Source of the DNA: JADKIH01 sp049363815
GTDB taxonomy: Bacteria; Bacteroidota; Bacteroidia; AKYH767-A; 2013-40CM-41-45
Direction of reading: 5' to 3'
Length of the DNA: 64,000 nucleotides
Assembly: GCA_049363815.1 (NCBI GenBank)
Contig: JBMQEM010000068.1
Span: 13,953-77,952, forward strand
Shown one piece after another: positions 7,824-15,986 of the stretch (positions are counted from its first letter, which is position 1; each line of letters begins with the position of its first letter). A program made the position numbers and the translations under genes. The notes below the pieces were generated by a model that was not told the origin of the DNA, did not search any database, and saw only the letters and a program-made list of their open reading frames with translations.

Positions 7824-10031
7824 TTAATTTTGAATCGATGCCATAGCCTTTAATAAAGAAGAGGCCCATGAATAAATATTATTACCAACAATATTCTCAC
7901 GCATCTGAATCATCCGGCTTTGCTGCTCAGCCATTGACATTTCCAGAGCCTTTCTGATATTGATAGCTGTGTTCTCAATATCATATGGGTTCACAACCAG
8001 TGCTCCTTCAAGTTCATGTGATGCTCCGGCAAATCGACTTAAGATCAAGACTCCATCATTTTCATTTCTGGTTGCAACAAATTCCTTAGCTACAAGGTTC
8101 ATTCCATCATGCAACGAAGACACCATACAGATGTTGGCATTTTTATAATAAGGATTTATCTGTTCGTGGCTGTGATGACCTTTCAGGAAAAGTATCGGTT
8201 TCCAGTTTCTGCCTTTAAACTTCAGATTGATTCTTTCTGCTTCTCTTTCAACAGAACTTACCATATCGGCATAACTCTTAATTAAAGTCCGGCTCGGTGC
8301 ACCTATTTGCACCAAAGTAAAACGACCGACATATTGCGGGAACTTTTCAAAAAATCTTTCTACCGATAAGAATTTCTCGATGAGTCCTTTCGTATAATCA
8401 ATCCTGTCGACACCAACCGCCATGAATTCAGCATTGATGCCATGAGCACTCAGGATCTTTTTTGCACCTTCTTTATGGGATTTGTCATCAAGGTCCTTCA
8501 ATGTAAAGGCTATACTGATTGGAAAAGCTTTTACATGAGTATTCCTTCCGTTCATCTTAACGGAAAACTTTTCCCACGACACTCTTGATTCAAGAGTATT
8601 GTTCACTGTTTCCAGAAAATGATTGCAATGATATTGTGTATGAAATCCTATTAGATCTGCCCCTAACATTCCAATCAGGATTTCTTTTTGCCAAGGACAG
8701 ATTCCAAATGCTTCAGGATTGGGCCATGGGATATGCCAGAAAATAGCAACTCTCGCACGAGGTTTTTTTCTTTTGATCAGTTCAGGAAGTAATGCAAAAT
8801 GATAATCCTGTATCAATATAAAAGGTTGTTCCTCATCCCTACACTCCTCAAGAATGGTCTCAGCAAATTTTTCATTGACTTTCTGATAATAATCCCAGTC
8901 TTCTATTCTGAAATTTGGGCGTGTATGAGCCAGATGACATAAGGGCCATAATCCTTCATTTGAAAATCCATAATAGTAATGACTTTCTTCCTCTTTAGTA
9001 AGCCAGACTCTTTTCAAAGTATACTTGGGGTTCAGCGGTGGCACAAGGACTTTATCATTTTCATCTACTGTTTCTTTATCTGCATCACCTGAACCGGATG
9101 CTATCCACAAGCCACCACAAGCTTTCAGGATCGGTTCCATTGCAGTGATCATTCCACTTGCCGGCACAATACATTTGATTTCTTTGCCATCATGAATGTG
9201 CATGTAAGGCTCGCGATTTGAAACCACGATCATCATTTTTCCATTCAACAAGTTTCCCATTTCAATCTTCAACCGGTCAGAAGTCCATACCGATTCACCG
9301 GTTGATCTTAATCTTGCTTCTTCCTCTGCCTGTGCTTGTGCCTCATGCATAGCCCTAGCAATTTGTGAGATCTCTTCATGCAAAGGTGCAAGGAATTTCG
9401 CCGGTGGGTACTCGTTAAGTTTTTCAAGATTTCCCATTCGCGCAGATTTTATCCAGTCGGAAACTTTATTGATCGGACTGAAGATTCCCCATCTCAGAAT
9501 GATGATAGTGATCAGTGAAACAAAAAGCGCCTGAAGGAACCATCTGAAAAAATTCCTGAACCAGATTTTATCCAGTATATTTTCGATATACTCGGAATCA
9601 GTATAAAAAATAATTGCATTGTTTGCTATCCCCTCTTTGGTCAAAGGGCGTATGTACTGATACAACTTTTTTCCATTCACATTTATAAAATTGCCATTTA
9701 TAGTATCTGCAGCTATTGACTGCAAAACATAATCTTTGGACATTTGAAAAGTTTCCGGACGATTACTTACTATGCTATCGTCTCCAAAATAAAAGGTCAG
9801 CGCTTCTAGGTTATATTTCCTGCAAATACTATCAATTGAATTCAGAGAAATTTGTTTTTGATTTAAGACAAATTTTGTTTCAGACATCTTCAAAGAAATT
9901 TCCGCCATTCTTTTTTCAAGGTCATCATTAAGTTTTATCCTTTCAGAAGACACCTGATAAAATGTAAATCCAAAGGCTACTATTCCTACAGAAACTACAA
10001 TTGCAACAATTAAAGCCAGGTTAATACGCAT
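7824..10031 (-). CDS. otsA: Trehalose-6-phosphate synthase with N-terminal membrane sensor and HAMP region
   Basis: A 735-residue protein made of two parts. Residues 6-27 are a membrane helix, 30-155 an extracytoplasmic sensor-like segment, about 160-182 a second membrane helix and 183-240 a HAMP-like linker with a helix rich in A, Q and E. From residue 266 a GT20 glycosyltransferase begins: M-M-I-V-V-S-N-R-E-P, G-G-L-W, Q-D-Y-H-F-A-L-L-P-E, H-I-P-W-P-N-P, V-D-R-I-D-Y-T-K-G and H-D-G-M-N-L-V-A-K-E-F, all expected for UDP-glucose:glucose-6-phosphate transfer giving trehalose-6-phosphate. E. coli OtsA is about 475 residues and soluble, so the 265-residue head is extra; tethering of synthesis to an outside signal is inferred. 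It is last in the operon otsB - GH15 - otsA, 55 bp after GH15. Synthesis of another glucosyl-phosphate disaccharide is possible. Confidence 0.9.
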   Translation of the reverse strand: MRINLALIVAIVVSVGIVAFGFTFYQVSSERIKLNDDLEKRMAEISLKMSETKFVLNQKQISLNSIDSICRKYNLEALTFYFGDDSIVSNRPETFQMSKDYVLQSIAADTINGNFINVNGKKLYQYIRPLTKEGIANNAIIFYTDSEYIENILDKIWFRNFFRWFLQALFVSLITIIILRWGIFSPINKVSDWIKSARMGNLEKLNEYPPAKFLAPLHEEISQIARAMHEAQAQAEEEARLRSTGESVWTSDRLKIEMGNLLNGKMMIVVSNREPYMHIHDGKEIKCIVPASGMITAMEPILKACGGLWIASGSGDADKETVDENDKVLVPPLNPKYTLKRVWLTKEEESHYYYGFSNEGLWPLCHLAHTRPNFRIEDWDYYQKVNEKFAETILEECRDEEQPFILIQDYHFALLPELIKRKKPRARVAIFWHIPWPNPEAFGICPWQKEILIGMLGADLIGFHTQYHCNHFLETVNNTLESRVSWEKFSVKMNGRNTHVKAFPISIAFTLKDLDDKSHKEGAKKILSAHGINAEFMAVGVDRIDYTKGLIEKFLSVERFFEKFPQYVGRFTLVQIGAPSRTLIKSYADMVSSVEREAERINLKFKGRNWKPILFLKGHHSHEQINPYYKNANICMVSSLHDGMNLVAKEFVATRNENDGVLILSRFAGASHELEGALVVNPYDIENTAINIRKALEMSMAEQQSRMIQMRENIVGNNIYSWASSLLKAMASIQN

Positions 10032-10086
10032 AATTAATAATTCTGCAACCGGTTCATTTTAAAAAATCCGGTCAGTTAAAAAATGA

Positions 10087-11874
10087 TCAGTCATACAGTG
10101 GCCGATCCAGTTTTCTTGCAATCCGGAACACTGCATTCATCAATCCAACATGACTATAAGTTTGCGGGAAATTTCCCCACTGACTTCCGTCGACTCCAAT
10201 ATCTTCGCTTAATAATCCAAGATGATTTCCTGTTCTTATCAGCTTCTCCACAACAAGTGATGCCTCCTCTACTCTTCCAACACAAGCAAGCGCTTCTGCA
10301 TACCAGAATGAACAGATCATAAAAGTACTTTCCGGAACGCCAAAATCGTCGTTATGTTTATACCTGAAAAAATATCCATCAGCAGATTTCAGTTCGCCCT
10401 CCAAAGCAGCAAGGTGATCTTTTGCTTTTTGCGAATCAGGATCAAGATATCCCATTGCTATCAATTTCAGGCTACTTGCATCAAGTTGATTTACATCAAT
10501 TGCCTGAGTGTATGCTTTCCTCACCGGGTCATAACATTTTTCAATTTTTGAAGCAGCAAGATTCCGGAGTCGCTCTGCCTTAAGTACCAGTTCATTGTCA
10601 CTAATTGCTTTTCCGATCTTCAAGGCTGCTCTGCTACCTGCCCAATGAAATAAATAAGTATAACAATGTAATTGTCGCCTGTTTCTGAATTCCCAAATTC
10701 CGGCATCAGGTTGATCCATTGTTTCTTCAATTTTATTCAGGAGAAAATGGATTATATCTATCGATTTTGAATTCGGTTGTGTTGTCAGTCTTTTATCAGT
10801 ATACAATGGCATCAGACTAACCATAACTTGTCCGTATACATCATTCTGAATATGAGTATAAGCATCATTGCCTAATCTGACAGGGCCATTATTATCAAGA
10901 TATCCCTTCAACGGAAGTTCCTTTTCGAATATTACCTTATCACCGGTAATTGAATACAACGGTTGTATGTGATCCATTTCAGAGGCAATGATATTCTCTA
11001 TATAAAGGAAATATTTTTGTGACTCTTCAAAATGTCCGATACTATTGAATGCATATAAAGAATAATAAGTATCACGCATCCAGCAATAGCGATAATCCCA
11101 ATTCCTTCCTGATCTGTCACATTCCGGCAAGCTCATACTTCCGGAAGCAATTATCCCACCGGTATCTTCATACTGGTGCAATTTCAAAACCAGAGCAGAA
11201 CGTATCATTTCCTTTTGATATACAGATGGAATTGAAGTTGTTTTCACCCAGTTCTGCCAATATTCTTTTGTCTTACCATAGAACAGATCGTAGGTACTCT
11301 CCAGTCCGGACTCCAGAGGTAATTCATATGAGAAAGCCAGGTATCTTGGTTCTGACAGAACGAAAGCTCTTTCTTCAAGAATATAATTCAAGGAAATATC
11401 CGTAGTTAACCGGACATTTGTACCAACATCCATAAACCGTAAATGATTACTTCCTGAAAGGACCTCAGGTTTTACAGCTCCATAATTTCCAACAGGTTTA
11501 CAAATAACTTTTACCATTGGTCTTCCTTCGAGTGATTCTATTTTTCTGAAAAGAAGTAACGGCCTGTAGTACCTGTCATGTTGCAAAAAACGTGGTGCAA
11601 AATCTGTAACTCTAAAACGACCATCACTGCAAGTAAATTCAGTACACAATATATTTGTGTTTTCAATATAATATTGTTTGCTTGTATAGTTTTCATCCTG
11701 AGGTGAGATACTAAATGTCCCACCTTTTTCACTGTCGAGTAAAGACCCAAATAAAAAACTGCTGTCAAATTTTGGCATGCACAACCACTTTACACTGGCA
11801 TGAATATCAATGTAAGCCAGATAAGAGCAATTACCAATAACACCCATTTTATATTTGTGTACCTGTCCATCCAT
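10087..11874 (-). CDS. GH15 family glycoside hydrolase (glucoamylase/trehalase-like)
   Basis: A 595-residue cytosolic protein without signal peptide. The N-terminal beta-rich domain (about 1-200, starting G-V-I-G-N-C-S-Y-L-A) and the C-terminal (alpha/alpha)6 barrel are typical of bacterial GH15. Signatures are N-W-D-Y-R-Y-C-W-M-R-D around residue 260-268, G-I-W-E-F-R-N with the likely acid Glu, and P-E-S-T-F-M-I-C-S-F-W-Y-A-E-A-L-A near the end with the likely base Glu. Known members cleave starch ends, dextrans or trehalose. It sits between otsB (26 bp upstream) and otsA (55 bp downstream), so it may act on trehalose or an alpha-glucan that feeds or drains the pathway. The exact substrate cannot be read from sequence. 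Confidence 0.88.
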   Translation of the reverse strand: MDGQVHKYKMGVIGNCSYLAYIDIHASVKWLCMPKFDSSFLFGSLLDSEKGGTFSISPQDENYTSKQYYIENTNILCTEFTCSDGRFRVTDFAPRFLQHDRYYRPLLLFRKIESLEGRPMVKVICKPVGNYGAVKPEVLSGSNHLRFMDVGTNVRLTTDISLNYILEERAFVLSEPRYLAFSYELPLESGLESTYDLFYGKTKEYWQNWVKTTSIPSVYQKEMIRSALVLKLHQYEDTGGIIASGSMSLPECDRSGRNWDYRYCWMRDTYYSLYAFNSIGHFEESQKYFLYIENIIASEMDHIQPLYSITGDKVIFEKELPLKGYLDNNGPVRLGNDAYTHIQNDVYGQVMVSLMPLYTDKRLTTQPNSKSIDIIHFLLNKIEETMDQPDAGIWEFRNRRQLHCYTYLFHWAGSRAALKIGKAISDNELVLKAERLRNLAASKIEKCYDPVRKAYTQAIDVNQLDASSLKLIAMGYLDPDSQKAKDHLAALEGELKSADGYFFRYKHNDDFGVPESTFMICSFWYAEALACVGRVEEASLVVEKLIRTGNHLGLLSEDIGVDGSQWGNFPQTYSHVGLMNAVFRIARKLDRPLYD

Positions 11875-11900
11875 AAACTATTCTGTAAATTAATTAATAA

Positions 11901-12677
11901 TTAGTTTTTATTATTCTCAATAAGGTGCTCTAAGAATAAAATAACCTCATTAACATTCTCCAAAGAATGCTTGGCAAGGGTCGGGCCATTTCCTACTTTT
12001 ATAGTCTCCGCTTTTTTATTGGTGGAAAGTTCCTGAAACATTTCCTCATCTGTTTTATCGTCACCAATTGAAATGATATAATCAAATTTATTTTCACTTA
12101 TCAAATTTTTTATTGCAATTCCTTTTCCAATTTTATTAGAAATTATCTCAACCACTTTATCACCGTCTATCAATTTCAAGCCAAGGGAAGAAATTGTATT
12201 CTCTAAAATACGTATTAGTTCTCTTGATTGCAAATAGCCAATCTCATTTGCAACATTTCTGTAATGCCATACAAGTGAAAATTGTTTTTCTTCTACAAAT
12301 GAATCAGGGCTGGCAACAGTAAATCGATTCAAAACAGTAAGAACAACTTTTTTCCATGAATCAGAATTTACATAGAGATTTTTCCAGTTTCCATTCAATT
12401 TTATCATAGCACCATGTTCAGCAATAATTTCAATCGGAAGATGTCCGATAAATCTTTCCAGATCAAGATGACCACGTCCGGAAATTACGACTAATCTGGT
12501 ATCAGGTTTATCATTTATTCTTCTGAGGAGATCCAGAACCTTCTCTGTAGGAAATGCCTTTTCAGGTCTAGGCACAAATTCAACCAATGTTCCATCATAA
12601 TCCAGGAGTATCAATCGCTTTTTCGCTCTATCAAAATTATTTTTTAGTTTCATGCTCATCTTTAGTAAAACCATCAT
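11901..12677 (-). CDS. otsB: Trehalose-6-phosphate phosphatase
   Basis: A 258-residue HAD-superfamily phosphatase that would release trehalose from trehalose-6-phosphate. Motif I is L-L-D-Y-D-G-T-L, with the first Asp as nucleophile; motif II is V-I-S-G-R-G; the cap region (about 100-190) holds E-H-G-A and the conserved 'DGDKVVEI' stretch; motif IV is I-G-D-D-K-T-D-E-E-M-F. The length is usual for OtsB. Starts at 12677, 12659 or 12653 are all in frame (M-M-V-L-L-K-M-S-M-K); the first is kept but the later ones are equally likely. It is the first gene of the minus-strand trehalose operon. Confidence 0.92.
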   Translation of the reverse strand: MMVLLKMSMKLKNNFDRAKKRLILLDYDGTLVEFVPRPEKAFPTEKVLDLLRRINDKPDTRLVVISGRGHLDLERFIGHLPIEIIAEHGAMIKLNGNWKNLYVNSDSWKKVVLTVLNRFTVASPDSFVEEKQFSLVWHYRNVANEIGYLQSRELIRILENTISSLGLKLIDGDKVVEIISNKIGKGIAIKNLISENKFDYIISIGDDKTDEEMFQELSTNKKAETIKVGNGPTLAKHSLENVNEVILFLEHLIENNKN

Positions 12678-13436
12678 TCTATGGAGTTAGCAGAATCAAT
12701 TGGTAATGCGATACCCGGATAGACGAATTCGCCGAAGGAGAACTTTTCTTTTTTTATACAAAAAATAATCTCCTGCAAAAAGCAAGGCGAAATGAAACAT
12801 AAATACGTGTGCCTTCACTTATTCATCGAAATGCTAATTTAGGAATATTAAATCATCTTTCTTGTAAACAAAGCGTGAATATTTTTACACACTTATGGCG
12901 CTGTTGATATTTTTACCCGAAGTGTTAAATTATTTCCTTTCACATTCTCTTATTTTTGCCTTTTGACACAAATTGAACAATTTTCAAACTTCTTAAAAGA
13001 TACTATTTTCTTGAGTGAATTAACATAAATAGAAGTATAGGATTAAGTACAATGAAAAGCTACAATTAAAATATCAAAATTATTTTCATGCAAATTACAA
13101 TATATATAGAATTAATGCATGATATAGATACTATCAATTGAAAGAATATATATCCATGCAATCCGTCACTTTCGATTATTCTCAGTCTGACATAAATTGA
13201 AATAATAAAATAAAAAACTAAAATTTAAGGGCAAATAAGTGCTCAACCATTTTAACTTCGAATAATTGGTTACATGATCACCTTCTAAATTATTTCGCGC
13301 AACGTGCGAAGCGATGTAAATAAATCGCTCATATTTTGATTTAAGTTGAGGTATTTCTGCTCATATTTATTTTATTTAATTATAGTTCCAAATTTAATAT
13401 CTTTGTTTTGCACTGAAAATTATATTCAGAAAACAA
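12678..13436. other. Long AT-rich intergenic region with two stacked dyads
   Basis: This 759-bp region lies between the divergent otsB and deiodinase-like genes and is very AT-rich. I found no gene in it. Near its right end two dyads follow one another: TTCGC (13294-13298) / GCGAA (13306-13310), and AGCGAT (13310-13315) / ATCGCT (13324-13329). They could be a regulator site or a structured leader. A -7 element for the plus-strand gene lies at 13398-13405. Confidence 0.4.
13398..13405 (+). promoter_or_regulatory. -7 element (TAnnTTTG) for the deiodinase-like gene
   Basis: TATCTTTG matches the Bacteroidota -7 consensus fully. No good TTG stands 19-21 nt upstream. Transcription would begin about 25-27 nt before the ATG at 13437. 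Confidence 0.5.
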
Positions 13437-14756
13437 ATGCAAAGGATCTTCATTTATTTACTGACATTAATAAGTTTGCAATTGTTTGCAACACCTAATC
13501 TCAAGCCATCAATAGGGATTACACAAGTTCCATCAGACAGCGATTCGGTTTGTTATATCCCGTGGTATCTCGGAAGTTTCTACACATCCGGTCTTCAAGA
13601 AGGCGATACCGCCTTTGATTTCACTTTATATGATCTGAATAGTGACAGTCTCAATTTGCAAACTGCTCTAAACAATGGCCGGCCGGTATTATTGATCGCA
13701 TCAAGTTACACGTGTCCGGTCTATCGTGGAATTGTTCCCTTTATAAATGATATTGTCAATACCTATAATGGCTTACTTGACGTTTACATTATTTATACAC
13801 TTGAAGCGCATCCTTATATTGATACAAGTGTATATTTTGGAAGTGTACATACAGGTACTCCAAATATTCAGGCAGGGATACTTTACAGACAGCCGACAAC
13901 TTATGGTGAACGCAAACTTATCGTAAATGACATGCTTGACAGCATGACAACACTTGCCAGAGTTTTTATCGATGGACCTTGTAATAACTGGTGGAATACT
14001 TATGGCCCTGCTCCAAATAATTCTTACCTGATCGACACAAATGGAATTGTAGTTTCTAAACATGGCTGGTTCAACCGGTATCCTGACAATATCTATTGTG
14101 ACATCGACAGCTTACTGGGAACATCAAGTGGAAACTGTAGCCCCGTGTCCGGAGTGAGTAATTATTCATTTCAATATACCTCTTCCGATACAGTATATGA
14201 TGTAGCAGGCACGACGATCTCCGTCGATGCCGAACTTACCAATACCGGAACACAAGACATTTTAATCTATGCGAGAAAAATAGAGAACGATTTACCACCA
14301 GGGTGGACCTCTTCCATGTGTATCGATGTTTGTTATTCAAGTAGTACCGACTCTGTAGTTTTTCTTTTAGCTGCAGGGATAACTCAACCAGTCCATGTAT
14401 ATTTTTACACTTCTCCGCTTACACAGGCAATGGGTCATGTAAAAATGGGTTTTAGAAATCTTAGCGACACAGCAAACAAAAACTTCATGCATGCTTTTGG
14501 AATAACCACAAGTACGACAACAATTATAGAAAAGCCCGTAAATAATTTCGATTACCAAGTCTACCCAAATCCGGCAGAAGATCTGCTTAAAATAAACATT
14601 TCCGGCATCTCAGAGTTTCAAGCAGAGATCATTGACATTTTCGGTAAATCAATTCTTTCCTGGAATGACCATAAAGATATTGATGTGACGTCTATGAATG
14701 TCGGCATTTATTTTATCAGGATCAATGACAAGGTAAAAAAGTTCATCAAGAATTGA
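13437..14756 (+). CDS. Secreted deiodinase-like (thioredoxin-fold) protein with T9SS sorting domain
   Basis: A 439-residue exported protein with a signal peptide (I-F-I-Y-L-L-T-L-I-S-L-Q-L-F-A). Residues 60-235 are a thioredoxin-fold domain close to iodothyronine deiodinases: R-P-V-L-L-I-A-S-S-Y-T-C-P-V-Y, with Cys93 where vertebrate enzymes have selenocysteine, then V-Y-I-I-Y-T-L-E-A-H-P, which matches the E-A-H-P motif, and later P-N-N-S-Y-L-I-D. The tail (V-Y-P-N-P, G-I-Y-F-I-R-I) is a T9SS sorting domain. Bacterial members of this family are mostly uncharacterised; peroxiredoxin-like or dehalogenase chemistry outside the cell is inference. It stands alone with its own promoter. Confidence 0.8.
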   Translation: MQRIFIYLLTLISLQLFATPNLKPSIGITQVPSDSDSVCYIPWYLGSFYTSGLQEGDTAFDFTLYDLNSDSLNLQTALNNGRPVLLIASSYTCPVYRGIVPFINDIVNTYNGLLDVYIIYTLEAHPYIDTSVYFGSVHTGTPNIQAGILYRQPTTYGERKLIVNDMLDSMTTLARVFIDGPCNNWWNTYGPAPNNSYLIDTNGIVVSKHGWFNRYPDNIYCDIDSLLGTSSGNCSPVSGVSNYSFQYTSSDTVYDVAGTTISVDAELTNTGTQDILIYARKIENDLPPGWTSSMCIDVCYSSSTDSVVFLLAAGITQPVHVYFYTSPLTQAMGHVKMGFRNLSDTANKNFMHAFGITTSTTTIIEKPVNNFDYQVYPNPAEDLLKINISGISEFQAEIIDIFGKSILSWNDHKDIDVTSMNVGIYFIRINDKVKKFIKN

Positions 14757-14792
14757 ATTAAATAAGGTTCGCTTATAAATAAGAGACATTTA

Positions 14793-15218
14793 TTACTTAT
14801 TCATGTGAATTTCGCCTTTCAACATTCCTTCAATTTCTTTAATAATTTTTTCTCTGTTCTTGATCACTCTGTCAACAAATTCTTTAGGAGCTGCCGATTT
14901 TTTATCATGCTTTGCACTCCACTTTATAATTTCCAGTAAAACCGGTATGAGATCGATCCCTTTTGGTGTCAGGGAATAATTGATCCTGGACCTATTTTCA
15001 GGGTCAGTTTTACCTTTAATTATTCCTGAATCCTCCAGCATGACTAGCCTGTCTGCCAGTATATTAGTCGCTATTTTTTCTTCTGAAGCCAGAAAATCCC
15101 CATACGTTCTTTTTCCTTTAAACATCAGATCCCTGATAATGAGCAGCGACCACCGGTCACCAAAGATCTCCAGGGCAAAGCTTATAGGGCAATCTGACCT
15201 TCTTTTCTGTTTCGCCAT
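14793..15218 (-). CDS. HxlR-family winged-helix transcriptional regulator
   Basis: A 141-residue regulator with the HxlR signature: C-P-I-S-F-A-L-E-I-F-G-D-R-W-S-L-L-I-I-R near the start, then G-K-R-T-Y-G-D-F, I-A-T-N-I-L-A-D-R-L and a wing with Y-S-L-T-P-K-G. I used the ATG at 15218; a TTG two codons upstream (15224) is less likely. Cys11 lies where many HxlR proteins sense redox or electrophile stress, so control by reactive carbonyls or oxidants is plausible. It is divergent from the glyoxalase-fold gene, and two palindromes in the 100-bp gap are its probable operators. Confidence 0.92.
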   Translation of the reverse strand: MAKQKRRSDCPISFALEIFGDRWSLLIIRDLMFKGKRTYGDFLASEEKIATNILADRLVMLEDSGIIKGKTDPENRSRINYSLTPKGIDLIPVLLEIIKWSAKHDKKSAAPKEFVDRVIKNREKIIKEIEGMLKGEIHMNK

Positions 15219-15244
15219 GTCCAAAAGTAATTTTTTTTAACGTT

Positions 15245-15261
15245 ACTTGCAAATTACAAGT
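15245..15261. promoter_or_regulatory. HxlR operator O1
   Basis: ACTTGCAAATTACAAGT: inverted arms of 7 bp (6 of 7 paired) around a 3-bp centre. It covers the TTG (-33) element of the promoter of the glyoxalase-fold gene. Its centre is 33 bp, about three helical turns, from that of the second site. Confidence 0.75.
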
Positions 15262-15276
15262 GAATATCTATATTTG
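15247..15276 (+). promoter_or_regulatory. Promoter of the glyoxalase-fold gene
   Basis: TTG at 15247-15249, a 19-nt spacer and TATATTTG at 15269-15276 give a full match to the Bacteroidota TTG/N19/TAnnTTTG promoter. Both elements are covered or bordered by the two palindromes, so regulator binding should block RNA polymerase. Confidence 0.75.
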
Positions 15277-15277
15277 T

Positions 15278-15294
15278 ACTTGCATATTGCAAGT
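15278..15294. promoter_or_regulatory. HxlR operator O2
   Basis: ACTTGCATATTGCAAGT: perfect 7-bp arms ACTTGCA / TGCAAGT around TAT. It begins one base after the -7 box and covers the likely transcription start, 25 bp before the ATG at 15319. The same arm sequence occurs in O1. Confidence 0.8.
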
Positions 15295-15318
15295 AACATT
15301 AATTTTAAAAACACACAA

Positions 15319-15687
15319 ATGAAAAACTCAATCAACTGGTTTGAAATTCCTGCCAAAAATTTTGAGAGAGCAAAAAAGTTTTACGAAGCTGTATTGAATG
15401 GACCAATTCAAATGATGCCACATCCTTCGTATAAGTATGGAATCCTTCCCGGTGATATGATGGAAGGAGTAACAGGTGGACTGGTAGAAGGCGAAGGATT
15501 TGTACCTTCCATGACAGGCCCCCTTATTTATCTGAACGGTGGTGAAGATCTGAGTGTAGCATTATCAAAAGTAGAACAGAACGGTGGAAAGATAATTCTA
15601 CCAAAAACTTCTATCGGTGGAAATGGATTTATGGCTCACTTTACGGATACAGAAGGAAACAAGATGGCTTTGCATTCGATGAAGTAA
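15319..15687 (+). CDS. VOC-family (glyoxalase/bleomycin-resistance fold) protein
   Basis: A 122-residue protein starting M-K-N-S-I-N-W-F-E-I-P. I chose the ATG at 15319 because the longer frame starting at 15247 runs through the operators. The fold signature is the pair of beta-alpha-beta-beta modules: 'WFEIPAKNFERAKKFYEAVL' in the first, and 'GGKIILPKTSIGG' plus 'HFTDTEGNKMALHS' in the second. The length is right for a single VOC subunit. Members handle electrophiles, lactoylglutathione-like adducts or antibiotics with a metal; the substrate here is not known. Control by the divergent HxlR protein is strongly suggested by the two operators on its promoter. Confidence 0.88.
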   Translation: MKNSINWFEIPAKNFERAKKFYEAVLNGPIQMMPHPSYKYGILPGDMMEGVTGGLVEGEGFVPSMTGPLIYLNGGEDLSVALSKVEQNGGKIILPKTSIGGNGFMAHFTDTEGNKMALHSMK

Positions 15688-15986
15688 AAAATGAAGTATT
15701 CCATACTAAGAATTTACAAGCATTTAAAATGCCTCTTTTATTGGTTTACATATTCTGGTAATATTCCGTAAACCCGAAAATAGCCCACACATTTCAGTGT
15801 GGGCTTTAAATTCCTTTACAATATTTTCGCAATTAGTTTTCTTCTGCAAAATTCTTCCTAATTACTCTGTCTGAACTTCTAACTTGAGAAATCTCAATTG
15901 AAGTAAAATAGAATGGTATGAGTAAAAACACTTTTGAAGACCCACTGCTCATTCAATATTTTAGCAACTGAAGAATTTTCTTCAAT
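15688..15986. other. Convergent intergenic region
   Basis: This 299-bp stretch lies between the convergent glyoxalase-fold gene and the end of the five-gene cassette. Apart from the hairpin at 15782-15805, I see nothing in it. Confidence 0.5.
15781..15806. terminator. Bidirectional stem-loop terminator
   Basis: A perfect 9-bp stem AGCCCACAC / GTGTGGGCT with a 6-nt loop lies between two convergent transcription units. T-rich sequence after it is short in both directions, so it could serve both the glyoxalase-fold gene and the large minus-strand cassette. Confidence 0.75.

Noticed and set aside
15247..15318. Longer start of the glyoxalase-fold gene at 15247
   Set aside because: The stretch contains the promoter and both operators, and the VOC fold begins at the ATG at 15319.
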